From Fidelibacterota bacterium (lineage in GTDB: Bacteria > Fidelibacterota > Fidelibacteria > Fidelibacterales > Fidelibacteraceae), in assembly GCA_016937825.1 (NCBI GenBank), contig JAFGVT010000174.1:1-8917 (forward strand): a stretch of DNA of 8,917 nucleotides, given 5' to 3'. Position 1 is the first letter of the stretch. Each line of letters begins with the position of its first letter. The translations under genes were made by a program, and so were the position numbers. Under the pieces are notes generated by a model. It saw only the letters and a list, made by a program, of their open reading frames with translations. It did no database searches and had not been told where the DNA came from. Positions 1-6,900 of this stretch are shown here, one piece after another.

Positions 1-13
1 AGGAACAAGGGAG

Positions 14-664
14 ATGGATACCTTTATCGACGGGAACGACACCCTGAACATTCATTTTTACGGCCACGGCTCGCTTATGCTGGACTATAACGGGCTGAGG
101 ATCTATGTGGACCCGGTCGGGCGCTATGCGGACTATGCCTCCCTCCCCCCTGCCGATATCATCCTGATCACGCATGAACACGGGGACCATCTGGATCCTT
201 CGGCGGTCCGCGAGATCGCCGATGCGGGAACACGCATCGTTTCGAACGCCAAAAGCGCGCAAAAACTGGAAGCGGCAAAGATCCTGAAGAACGGAGCGTC
301 CTGTGACATCTCCGGACTTACCCTTGAAGCCGTACCGGCCTACAACACCACGAAGGGCAGAAAAGCCTTCCACCCCAAAGGGAACGGGAACGGCTACGTT
401 CTGACCCTTGGAAATAAACGGGTATATATCGCCGGCGACACCGAGGATATTCCCGAACTGAAAAAACTGAAAGCTATCGATATCGCCTTTCTGCCCGTCA
501 ACCAGCCCTACACCATGACACCCGAACAGGCCGCGCGTGCCGCCCGGATCATCCGGCCCGCCGTTCTCTATCCGTATCACTACGGCACGACCGATGTCTC
601 TCTGTTGAAAGACATGCTGAAAAGCGAAAGCGGGATCGAGGTGCGGATCCGAAAATTATCCTGA
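14..664 (+). CDS. Metallo-beta-lactamase-fold metal-dependent hydrolase (COG2220/UlaG-like)
   Basis: This is a 216-residue protein with the metallo-beta-lactamase fold, closest in pattern to the COG2220/UlaG-like hydrolases. The metal-binding signature THEHGDHLD gives His54, His56, Asp58 and His59. A later 'HPKGNGNGY' stretch (from His120), 'AGDTED' (Asp142, the usual bridging metal ligand) and 'PYHYG' (His189) complete the expected ligand order. 'NQPYTMTPEQAA' near residues 163-174 is also typical. Two metal ions, often zinc, are expected from the family; the substrate cannot be read from sequence. The start is uncertain. ATG 14 has AGGA at 1-4, but the frame is open to the window edge. Related FCB proteins, as I recall them, often carry an N-terminal signal peptide before a similar '..DTF..' segment, so the real start may lie upstream and the protein may be exported. 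A terminator candidate follows, so the gene probably ends its transcription unit. Confidence 0.88.
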   Translation: MDTFIDGNDTLNIHFYGHGSLMLDYNGLRIYVDPVGRYADYASLPPADIILITHEHGDHLDPSAVREIADAGTRIVSNAKSAQKLEAAKILKNGASCDISGLTLEAVPAYNTTKGRKAFHPKGNGNGYVLTLGNKRVYIAGDTEDIPELKKLKAIDIAFLPVNQPYTMTPEQAARAARIIRPAVLYPYHYGTTDVSLLKDMLKSESGIEVRIRKLS

Positions 665-681
665 AAAACCGCCGGCGAAGC

Positions 682-744
682 GCGGGCGGAACGGAAGAGA
701 TCGCCGCCTCAGCCCTTCCGGTCCGGATCCCGCCTTTCTTTTTT
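682..744 (+). terminator. Probable intrinsic terminator after the MBL-fold gene
   Basis: An imperfect stem pairs GCGGG (682-686) with CCCGC (729-733) and CGGAAG (692-697) with CTTCCG (715-720). Small internal loops and a 17-nt apical loop interrupt it. The T-rich tract CCTTTCTTTTTT (733-743) follows immediately. Its position, just after the stop codon at 662-664, fits termination before the ABC operon promoter. The internal loops make it weaker than a textbook case. Confidence 0.5.
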
Positions 745-770
745 CAGCTCTCTTCCCCCGGAAAAAACCC

Positions 771-800
771 TTGTGATTTGAAATTTTTTACCGGTACATT
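771..800 (+). promoter_or_regulatory. Candidate sigma-70-like promoter of the ABC exporter operon
   Basis: A -35-like TTGTGA (771-776) and a -10-like TACATT (795-800) are separated by 18 bp, upstream of the ATPase start at 831. Neither box is consensus, so this rests mainly on spacing and position. The -10 box overlaps the inverted repeat at 791-806, which would suit repression. Confidence 0.35.
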
Positions 801-806
801 TACCGG
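791..806. promoter_or_regulatory. Inverted repeat, candidate repressor operator (CCGGTA-N4-TACCGG)
   Basis: CCGGTA (791-796) and TACCGG (801-806) form a perfect 6-bp inverted repeat with a 4-bp spacer CATT. The same block can be read as two direct TTACCGG copies (788-794 and 800-806), 12 bp apart. It lies 25-40 bp before the start codon and overlaps the candidate -10 box. Small ABC-2 exporter operons are often controlled by TetR- or GntR-type regulators with operators of this size, but no regulator gene is visible here, so the binding protein is unknown. Confidence 0.4.
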
Positions 807-830
807 AATCACATAATCAGAGGTAGCAGG

Positions 831-1721
831 ATGATCGACGTACAGCAGCTGACCCATGTCTATCCCGGCGGAAAAGGTATCTTTGACCTGGATTTTACCG
901 TTCGCGAGGGTGAAGTGTTCGGGTATCTCGGCCCAAACGGCGCCGGAAAGACCACCACCATCCGGAATATCATGGGCTTTGTCAACGCCCGCAAGGGGCG
1001 CGTGACGATCCGGGGTCTGGATTGCCGCAGGGACACCGCCGCCGTGCAGAAATTCATCGGCTATCTTCCCGGGGAGATCGCCTTCTTCGACAACATGAAA
1101 GGACTTGAATTCCTGAAATTCGTCGGAGACATGCACGGCATGGCGAACACCCGCCTGCGGGACAGCCTGATCGACCGCTTCGAACTGGATGCCTCGGGCA
1201 GCATCCGGAAAATGTCGAAAGGCATGAAGCAAAAACTTGGCATCATTGCCGCCTTCATGCACGATCCGGAGGTGTACATTCTGGATGAGCCGACCGGCGG
1301 CCTGGATCCCTTTATGCAGAATGTTTTTATGGACCTGATCAGGCAGGAGAAAGCCCGCGGCAAGACGATCATGCTGTCTTCCCATATCTTTGATGAAGTC
1401 CAGCGCAGCTGCGACCGGGCCGGGATCATCCGCGACGGCCGCCTGGCAGCCATCGAGGATGTCAAATCCCTGAACGCAATGAAAAGCCGCGAATTCATCG
1501 TGACCCTCGCGACGAAAAAAGACACCCAAAACCTGCTGGCTTCCGGACTGGAAACGCAAAAGCTCGACGAGAAAAAGGTCCTGGTCCGCGTGGCCCGGAA
1601 TTTTGACGATTTCATCCGGACGCTTTCGGCCTACAACCTTGCGAACCTGGATATCCGCCAGCGTTCGCTGGAAGATATTTTCATGAACTATTACGGAAAA
1701 AAGGGGAACGGCCATGAATAA
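831..1721 (+). CDS. ABC-2 type exporter, ATP-binding protein
   Basis: This 296-residue nucleotide-binding subunit of a two-gene ABC exporter hydrolyses ATP at the inner face of the cytoplasmic membrane to drive the permease encoded next to it. It shows Walker A GPNGAGKT (34-41), a signature region MSKGM (128-132) in place of LSGGQ, Walker B YILDEP (149-154), a D-loop GGLDP (156-160) and the switch His185 in SSHIFDE. The segment where a Q-loop Gln is expected reads IGYLPGE (76-82), with Gly instead of Gln; I recall this in a subgroup of ABC-2 ATPases, so it need not mean inactivity. The C-terminal 80-90 residues form the accessory domain usual in this subgroup. ATG 831 is preceded by AGAGG (819-823) with 7-nt spacing. 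The reading frame overlaps the permease by 8 nt, implying translational coupling. The exported substrate is unknown; drug, lipid or peptide export are all possible. Confidence 0.95.
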   Translation: MIDVQQLTHVYPGGKGIFDLDFTVREGEVFGYLGPNGAGKTTTIRNIMGFVNARKGRVTIRGLDCRRDTAAVQKFIGYLPGEIAFFDNMKGLEFLKFVGDMHGMANTRLRDSLIDRFELDASGSIRKMSKGMKQKLGIIAAFMHDPEVYILDEPTGGLDPFMQNVFMDLIRQEKARGKTIMLSSHIFDEVQRSCDRAGIIRDGRLAAIEDVKSLNAMKSREFIVTLATKKDTQNLLASGLETQKLDEKKVLVRVARNFDDFIRTLSAYNLANLDIRQRSLEDIFMNYYGKKGNGHE

Positions 1722-2514
1722 AACACTTTTTTTCGCCTCCCTGAAAGCGAACTGGAAGCTGCTTCTGGGCACCTTCCTGGTTCTGGCCATGTACCAAAGC
1801 GTGATCATCGGCATGTACGATCCCGAATCGGTCGAGGCCATGAAGGCCATGATCGAAGCTTTCCCCGAAGGCATGATGAGCGCGTTCGGCTACGATCTTC
1901 CGGCAAACGACCTTACAGGCCATATGGGAACTTACCTCTACGGATTTCTGATGCTGGTCTTTCCCCTGATGTATGTCGTTCCCGCGGGAAATAATCTCAT
2001 GGCCAAACATGTGGACAGAGGATCCATGGCCTACCTGTTGGGAACGCCCAATACCCGGATAAGGATCGCGCGAACGCAAGCCGTCTTTTTTGTGAGCTCT
2101 ACGCTGCTGCTGTTCTTTTCCGTCGTGCTCTTCGGCATGCTCATGTCCGAGTCCCTGTTCCCGGGCGAACTGATCTACGGCGATTACCTGCTGCTCAATC
2201 TGGTGACCGTCGCGGTGTACATGGTCCTCTGCGGGATCGCTTTTCTGGCCTCCTGCACGTTCAACGAATCACGCGGGTCGATCATGGCCGGACTGGGAAT
2301 CCCGGGTGCCTTCCTGATCTTCAAGATGATGTCAGCCGCCAGCGATCAGCTTGAGGGACTGAAGTACGCGACCCTTTTTTCCCTGATCGACGTGCCCCGG
2401 ATCTTCGAACACAGCGGCTACGCGCTGTTGACGAGCGGGATCCTGATCGCGGTTAGCGTACTGCTCTTTGTTCTGGCGATCCGAATTTTCAATAAGCGGG
2501 GATTGAACATCTAG
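1714..2514 (+). CDS. ABC-2 type exporter, permease subunit
   Basis: This 266-residue integral membrane protein has about six hydrophobic segments, near residues 16-34, 72-92, 123-144, 158-181, 190-207 and 237-256. That matches a single-domain ABC-2 permease. A soluble loop of some 35 residues follows the first segment. The stretch HVDRGSMAYLLGTP (99-112), just after segment 2, is a motif I associate with ABC-2 permeases that partner ATPases of the preceding type. Two such permeases would be expected to pair with two ATPases. ATG 1714 is preceded by AAGGGG (1701-1706) with 7-nt spacing, inside the upstream gene. The ATGAATAA overlap with the ATPase stop points to coupled translation. No strong terminator is seen after the TAG at 2512-2514; only a 5-bp AGGCC/GGCCT stem without a T run lies there. 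Substrate unknown. Confidence 0.92.
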   Translation: MNKTLFFASLKANWKLLLGTFLVLAMYQSVIIGMYDPESVEAMKAMIEAFPEGMMSAFGYDLPANDLTGHMGTYLYGFLMLVFPLMYVVPAGNNLMAKHVDRGSMAYLLGTPNTRIRIARTQAVFFVSSTLLLFFSVVLFGMLMSESLFPGELIYGDYLLLNLVTVAVYMVLCGIAFLASCTFNESRGSIMAGLGIPGAFLIFKMMSAASDQLEGLKYATLFSLIDVPRIFEHSGYALLTSGILIAVSVLLFVLAIRIFNKRGLNI

Positions 2515-2620
2515 GCCCCGCTGCACCGCAAGGCCTCAACCTTCGCTTTCTTGACAGCGTTTCGGACGAACATAAGCCTTCCGGCCGCTGCATGCCGGAT
2601 CAGGGGCGACCAAAAAAATA

Positions 2621-2650
2621 TTGCTCAATGTTTTATTTTGTGGTTATATT
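2621..2650 (+). promoter_or_regulatory. Candidate promoter of the Sel1-repeat gene
   Basis: TTGCTC (2621-2626) and TATATT (2645-2650) are separated by 18 bp in an abruptly AT-rich stretch. Transcription would start near 2657, giving a leader of about 140 nt before the ATG at 2799. The -10 box lies inside the TGGTTA/TAACCA dyad, which would allow regulation. Confidence 0.4.
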
Positions 2651-2667
2651 CTTATAAGGATTAACCA
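2641..2667. promoter_or_regulatory. Dyad symmetry over the Sel1 gene promoter
   Basis: TGGTTA (2641-2646) and TAACCA (2662-2667) form a perfect 6-bp inverted repeat with a 15-bp centre. The centre itself contains the palindrome CTTATAAG (2651-2658). The nested symmetry overlaps the candidate -10 box and start point, as an operator would. The binding protein is unknown, and the AT-rich context makes chance palindromes more likely. Confidence 0.3.
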
Positions 2668-2798
2668 GCACACCCTTAGAACGGATAGGACGTGTTCCGT
2701 GAAAAAGTTTGAACACCGCCATCCAGAACTTTCATTCGGGCACGATGGTCATCAGGCCCCGTTAATATATGCCATGCAATAATATCGTGGAGGGTTTT

Positions 2799-3686
2799 AT
2801 GAGAACATTGAAACTTTGTATGCTTCTGCTCACGCTGGGCTGCGCCGGTATGCTGATGGCAGCGAGCGTTGCGGAATTGCAGCGGAATGCGAACGCAGGG
2901 AATGCGCAGGCACAGTACGAACTTGGAATTAAATATTATTACGGCGAAGAGGTAGGAAAGAACACCGTCACCGCCAGGACATGGTTGGAAAAAGCCGCCA
3001 ACCAGGGACTGACGGAAGCGGAATACGTCATGGGATATTTATACCGTTACGGAGAAGATCTTCCGCATGATGACAATATCGCTGCCGGCTGGTACCGGAA
3101 GGCGGCAACCAAGGGACATGCGAAAGCGCAGGGTGAGCTCGCCTATATGTACTACAAGGGAGAAGGCGTGGAAAAGAATTACGAAACCTCGGCTTCCTGG
3201 TATCTGAAGAGTGCGGAGGCCGGCGTGGCCTTTTCGCAGCATTCCATCGGGTACATGTACATGAACGGGGAAGGCGTGGAAAAAGATTACGGCAAGGCCA
3301 TCTACTGGTTCCGTAAAAGCGTGGCGCAGGGATATGAAAACTCCAAAAAACATCTGGCCGGCCTGCTCTTTGACGGCGAAGGCGGACAGGAAGCGTATCC
3401 GGAAGCCTTTAAGCTGTTGCAGGAGCTGCTGGAAAAAGACGGAGAAAACGACGAATATCAGTATTTGCTGGCCATTATGTATCTCGAAGGGAAAGGGGTT
3501 GCCGCGAATTATCCCTTGGCGGCATACTGGATGAAAAAGAGCGCCGAGCAGGATCATTTCGATGCCCAGTATGAACTGGCACATATGTATTACAACGGCA
3601 TCGGGGTTAAAAAAGATTCCACCATGGGGGATTATTGGTATGGGCTGGCGGAAGAAAACGAGTATTACTGGTATTATGGATGGTAG
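2799..3686 (+). CDS. Secreted Sel1-repeat (SLR/TPR-like) protein
   Basis: From ATG 2799 this is a 295-residue exported protein made almost wholly of Sel1-like repeats, helix-pair modules that act as protein-interaction scaffolds. An in-frame ATG at 2769 would add 10 residues. I prefer 2799 because GGAGGG (2789-2794) stands 4-5 nt before it and it places a basic n-region (MRTLK) directly before the hydrophobic core. A signal peptide covers about residues 1-22 with cleavage near MLMA/A. The sequence around Cys15 (TLGC) is not a good lipobox. Seven repeats of about 36 residues lie at about 35-70, 71-107, 108-143, 144-179, 180-217 (divergent, lacking the usual AxxWYxKAA pattern), 218-253 and 254-287. 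The rest of the set shows the A..YxLGxMYxxGxGV..dy..A..WyxKaAeqG pattern. The protein ends in an aromatic tail, YYWYYGW. It is likely periplasmic or envelope-associated; partner unknown. It appears monocistronic. Confidence 0.9.
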   Translation: MRTLKLCMLLLTLGCAGMLMAASVAELQRNANAGNAQAQYELGIKYYYGEEVGKNTVTARTWLEKAANQGLTEAEYVMGYLYRYGEDLPHDDNIAAGWYRKAATKGHAKAQGELAYMYYKGEGVEKNYETSASWYLKSAEAGVAFSQHSIGYMYMNGEGVEKDYGKAIYWFRKSVAQGYENSKKHLAGLLFDGEGGQEAYPEAFKLLQELLEKDGENDEYQYLLAIMYLEGKGVAANYPLAAYWMKKSAEQDHFDAQYELAHMYYNGIGVKKDSTMGDYWYGLAEENEYYWYYGW

Positions 3687-3823
3687 ACGGGTAAATTGTT
3701 CGCCGCGTCACTCGGTATGTCTGTATTGACCGCTTAAACTCGATCCTTCCCGGGTAAATTTTTATTTGCAATAAATAATATTTTCAATAAATTGAAGACA
3801 GTAAAGATTAATAATGGCGCTAA

Positions 3824-3847
3824 CGTGAAGGTTCAAACCGTATCACG
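3824..3847. promoter_or_regulatory. Nested dyad upstream of the T9SS-type protein gene
   Basis: CGTGA (3824-3828) pairs with TCACG (3843-3847), and inside it GGTT (3830-3833) pairs with AACC (3836-3839) around a CA centre. It could be a protein-binding site or a small hairpin. It lies 80-100 bp before the start codon, next to a second, stronger dyad. Confidence 0.3.
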
Positions 3848-3860
3848 CAGGGTTTTGTGT

Positions 3861-3891
3861 TACCGCCTTTGCACAGATCGCAAAAGCGGTA
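3861..3891. promoter_or_regulatory. Long dyad (12-bp arms) overlapping the T9SS-type gene promoter
   Basis: TACCGCCTTTGC (3861-3872) and GCAAAAGCGGTA (3880-3891) are inverted repeats matching at 11 of 12 positions around a 7-nt centre. No T run follows, so it is not an obvious terminator. The right arm runs into the TATAAG -10 candidate, and the left arm covers the -35 candidate. It could be an operator for a dimeric regulator or, if transcribed from further upstream, a stem-loop in the mRNA leader. Confidence 0.45.
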
Positions 3892-3895
3892 TAAG
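3868..3895 (+). promoter_or_regulatory. Candidate promoter of the T9SS-type protein gene
   Basis: TTTGCA (3868-3873) and TATAAG (3890-3895) are 16 bp apart; TTGCAC (3869-3874) at 15 bp is the alternative -35. A start near 3902 would leave a leader of about 25 nt containing AAGGG (3915-3919), 7 nt before ATG 3927. The -10 is good and the -35 is weak. Confidence 0.4.
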
Positions 3896-3926
3896 ACGGC
3901 GCTTAATCTGAAAAAAGGGTGAGAAG

Positions 3927-6900
3927 ATGAAAAAGTTACTTGTATGGATGATGGCATGCTGCATGATCTCGGGGAACTTGCTCACAGCTCAGACCGCGGG
4001 TGACTACCGCAGCAACGGCAGCGGGAACTGGACATCCACCGCCACCTGGCAGACCTACAGCGGCAGCGAATGGCAGGAGGCGGGAGAAGCGCCCAACAGC
4101 GCATCCGGCGTGGTGACGATACTCAACGGTCATACCGTCACGGTCAACTCCACGCTGACCATCGACCAGACCGTCGTTGCCGAAGGCGGGACATTGACGG
4201 TGGATCTCGGCAGTTCTGAAAGTCTGACCGTCAATAACGGCAGTGGCGATGATCTGACCGTGAACGGCACACTGAACCTAAGTCATGTTATTTCTAATGG
4301 AGGAAATGGATTGACCGGCACGGGAAAAACGGTCATTAATGGTATCTGTAACTGGAACAGCGGTCATATCACGAGTACAGATTTCAACATCAGTTCTAGC
4401 GGCGTGATGAATATGGAAGGCAGCGGCGAGTGCAGAATTAATTGGGATGGTGTCATCAACAACGCCGGGACCGTGAATTTTGCAAAATCCAGCGTTGCTT
4501 TTGTGATGTATTACAGAGGCACCTTCAATAATCTGGATGGGGGTGTTTTTGAGGCAACGACCAATGAATCCATATATCACAGAAATGACTTAAGTTCAGG
4601 TAATATGCCGGAATTCAATAATGCCGGTACCTTCAGAAAAAAGACCGGTACGGGCACGACCACCATTTACAAAATGGATTTCAACAATACCGGTACGGTA
4701 GATGTTCAAAGCGGCACCTTAAAGTTCACAGCTTACGCACGCGGAACGCATACCGGAACGTTTACCGTTGCCTCAGGGGCAACGATCCTGACGGATGAAT
4801 ATTCCTATCATGATTTCAACGAAGGCTCCGAGATCAACGGCGCGGGGATCTTTGAAATAACCAGTGACCATATCTCAGTGAACGGTACAACGAACGGTAC
4901 GGTGATTGGTCCCGACGTTACATTCAAACTTTCCCAGATTGATAACAGTAAAAAAAGCGTCATGACCGGTGCGGGAAAACTCACGATCAACGGGACCTTC
5001 GAATGGACAACCACGGGGAATTTCAATACGGGAACCATCATTGTCGGTGAAGAAGGTAACCTAAATATCAGTGGAGACAACCAAAAAACCTATTATTATT
5101 CAAACGGTGCGAATCTACTGCAGAACTATGGTACGATCACATGGAGCGGAACCGGGGCTATCGGCGGCGGCGGTAAAACAATTCAGAATAAAAGCACCGG
5201 TGTGATAGATATTCAGAATAATGCAACCTTGGATGCCAACTCGGGTGCATATACGGTGGTAAATGACGGTTTGATCAAAAAAACCGCCGGTTCTGGTACG
5301 TCAAGATTCTCCGCAAATTTAACCAACAACGGCACATTACAGATTGATACCGGAACATTGGATTTGTATTACTCGACATTGACCAATTATGACTATAACA
5401 GTGGACATCCCAGGCTGAACGGGGGTGTATATGACCTGCAGGGAAAGTTTAAACTCAATACCAGTACCCCCATAGAGGTAAATAATGCGGATATTATTCT
5501 GAATGGATCGGAATCCGGCATTATTTTATTAAATGACAGTAATGCCCTGGCAAACCTTGCCGCCATTACCTCTGACGGAAGCCTGACCCTCCGGAATAGC
5601 CGGGATTTTACCAGCGGTGCCTCCGTGTTTGATAATTACGGTACACTGGACTGCGGCACCAACGTATTCTCCAATAGTGGAAATTTTAAGAACTGGGATT
5701 ATGCCTGGCTGATCCTCGGCTCGACAGACGGGATCACCTCTTCCGGCAGCAGCGGCAATATCCAGAGCAGCGGGTCGCGGACATTCCATACCGTTGGCAA
5801 ATATCATTACAATGGGAGCTCAGCGCAAGTGACCGGCAGCGGCCTGCCGACAACGGTCCGGCACCTCACGATCGAAAACAGCAGCGGTGTAACGCTCAGT
5901 TCGAGTATTGCGGCAGCAACATATCTTACCCTCAGCGAGGGCGCATTGATCACGGGTTCCAATACGCTGACGCTGGGATCATCGGCGGAAAGTGTCGGAA
6001 CGCTTACTCATACCGATGGGAAGATCATCGGGAATTTCAAGCGCTGGCTGGCGGCTTCCACGGTCGATGACGTCCTGTTCCCGATGGGCACGGCAGACTA
6101 TGACCGGCCGGTAAATCTCAGTTATAGCTCCGCGCCCGCAAGCGGCGGCACGCTGACGGCATCCTTTACGGTAAGCAATCCCGGCAGCAGCGGATTGCCC
6201 TTAAGTGACGGCGATTACACGGTCGATGCGGTGAATGCGGACGGTTACTGGTCACTGACGGCAGCCGACGGCCTCAGCGGCGGGACCTACGATCTGGATA
6301 TCGGCGCCGATGGCTTCGGCGACATCGCCGATTACAGAACCCTGCGCATCCTCAAGCGCGCAAACAGCGAAAGCGCCTGGACGCTGGATGGCTCCCATAT
6401 TGCCGGTACGGGAAGCAACGATAACCCCGTCCTGCACCGCAGCGGACTCAGCGGTTTTTCGGAATTCGCGGTCGGCAGCAACAGCGGCGACATTCCCCTG
6501 CCCATAACACTGGCATCCTTTGAAGCCCTTGCCGTGAACGGCTGCGTTTTTGTGACCTGGGTCACGGAATCGGAGTCCGAGAACGCGCACTTCCTGCTCT
6601 ACCGCGACGGGGAACTCCTTGCGCAGATCGCCGGCGCAGGAACCACAAGCGAACCGCACAGCTACGCCTGGACGGACTGCTATGTGGTGCCGGGCAGAAC
6701 CTACAGCTACCAGCTGGCGGATGTGAGTTTTGACGGCGAGGAGACCAAACACGCAAGGATTGAGGTTGAGATTGAGGCGGAGGGAATTGCGCAGGATTAT
6801 AACATCGGCGCGGCCTATCCGAATCCTTTCAATCCCGTGACGCTCGTCCCGCTAATTTTGACGAAGGAAGCCATGGTCACGGCGACGCTCTACGATCTGG

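Larger units (their letters stand above)
2515..2798. other. Intergenic region between the ABC operon and the Sel1 gene
   Basis: These 284 nt hold no convincing gene. The first part (to about 2610) contains a 6-bp stem TCCGGC/GCCGGA (2580-2585, 2594-2599) without a T run. The second part turns AT-rich at about 2611 and carries the Sel1 promoter candidate and a dyad. The presumed leader (about 2657-2798) contains short competing stems: ACGGA/TCCGT (2681-2685, 2696-2700), GTGTTC/GAACAC (2692-2697, 2711-2716) and CCATC/GATGG (2719-2723, 2744-2748). I recognise no known riboswitch. Confidence 0.5.

Noticed and set aside
744..1874. A 376-codon open frame on the - strand opposite the ABC ATPase gene
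   Set aside because: It lies antisense to a protein with all the ABC motifs, has no recognisable domain, and its composition is what the complement of a GC-rich coding frame gives.
2513..2536. AGGCC/GGCCT stem at the end of the permease gene as a terminator
   Set aside because: It has only 5 bp with a 14-nt loop and no T run afterwards.
2551..2576. TTGACA at 2551 as a -35 box for the Sel1 gene
   Set aside because: The nearest -10-like word (CATAAG, 2571) is only 14 bp away. The pair at 2621/2645 has better spacing.
3039..3584. A 181-codon - strand open frame opposite the Sel1 gene
   Set aside because: It is the complement of the repetitive Sel1 coding frame. The + strand repeats explain the sequence.
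3688..3760. Direct repeat CGGGTAAATT at 3688-3697 and 3751-3760
   Set aside because: Ten bases repeated once with no other shared flank and no associated gene end or element; it is probably chance.
3824..3847. The GGTTCAAACC word as a possible tRNA T-arm
   Set aside because: The bases around the TTCAAAC loop do not form a 5-bp stem, and no acceptor or anticodon arm can be placed nearby.
3816..3926. Leader of the T9SS-type gene as a c-di-GMP or other known riboswitch
   Set aside because: The fragments 'CACGCAGGG' and 'GGTTACCG'-like words are only superficial. The conserved joins and stems of the known classes are not present.
6252..6752. A 166-codon - strand open frame inside the T9SS-type gene
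   Set aside because: It is antisense to a well-supported FN3-like and upstream region and shows no domain or start signal.
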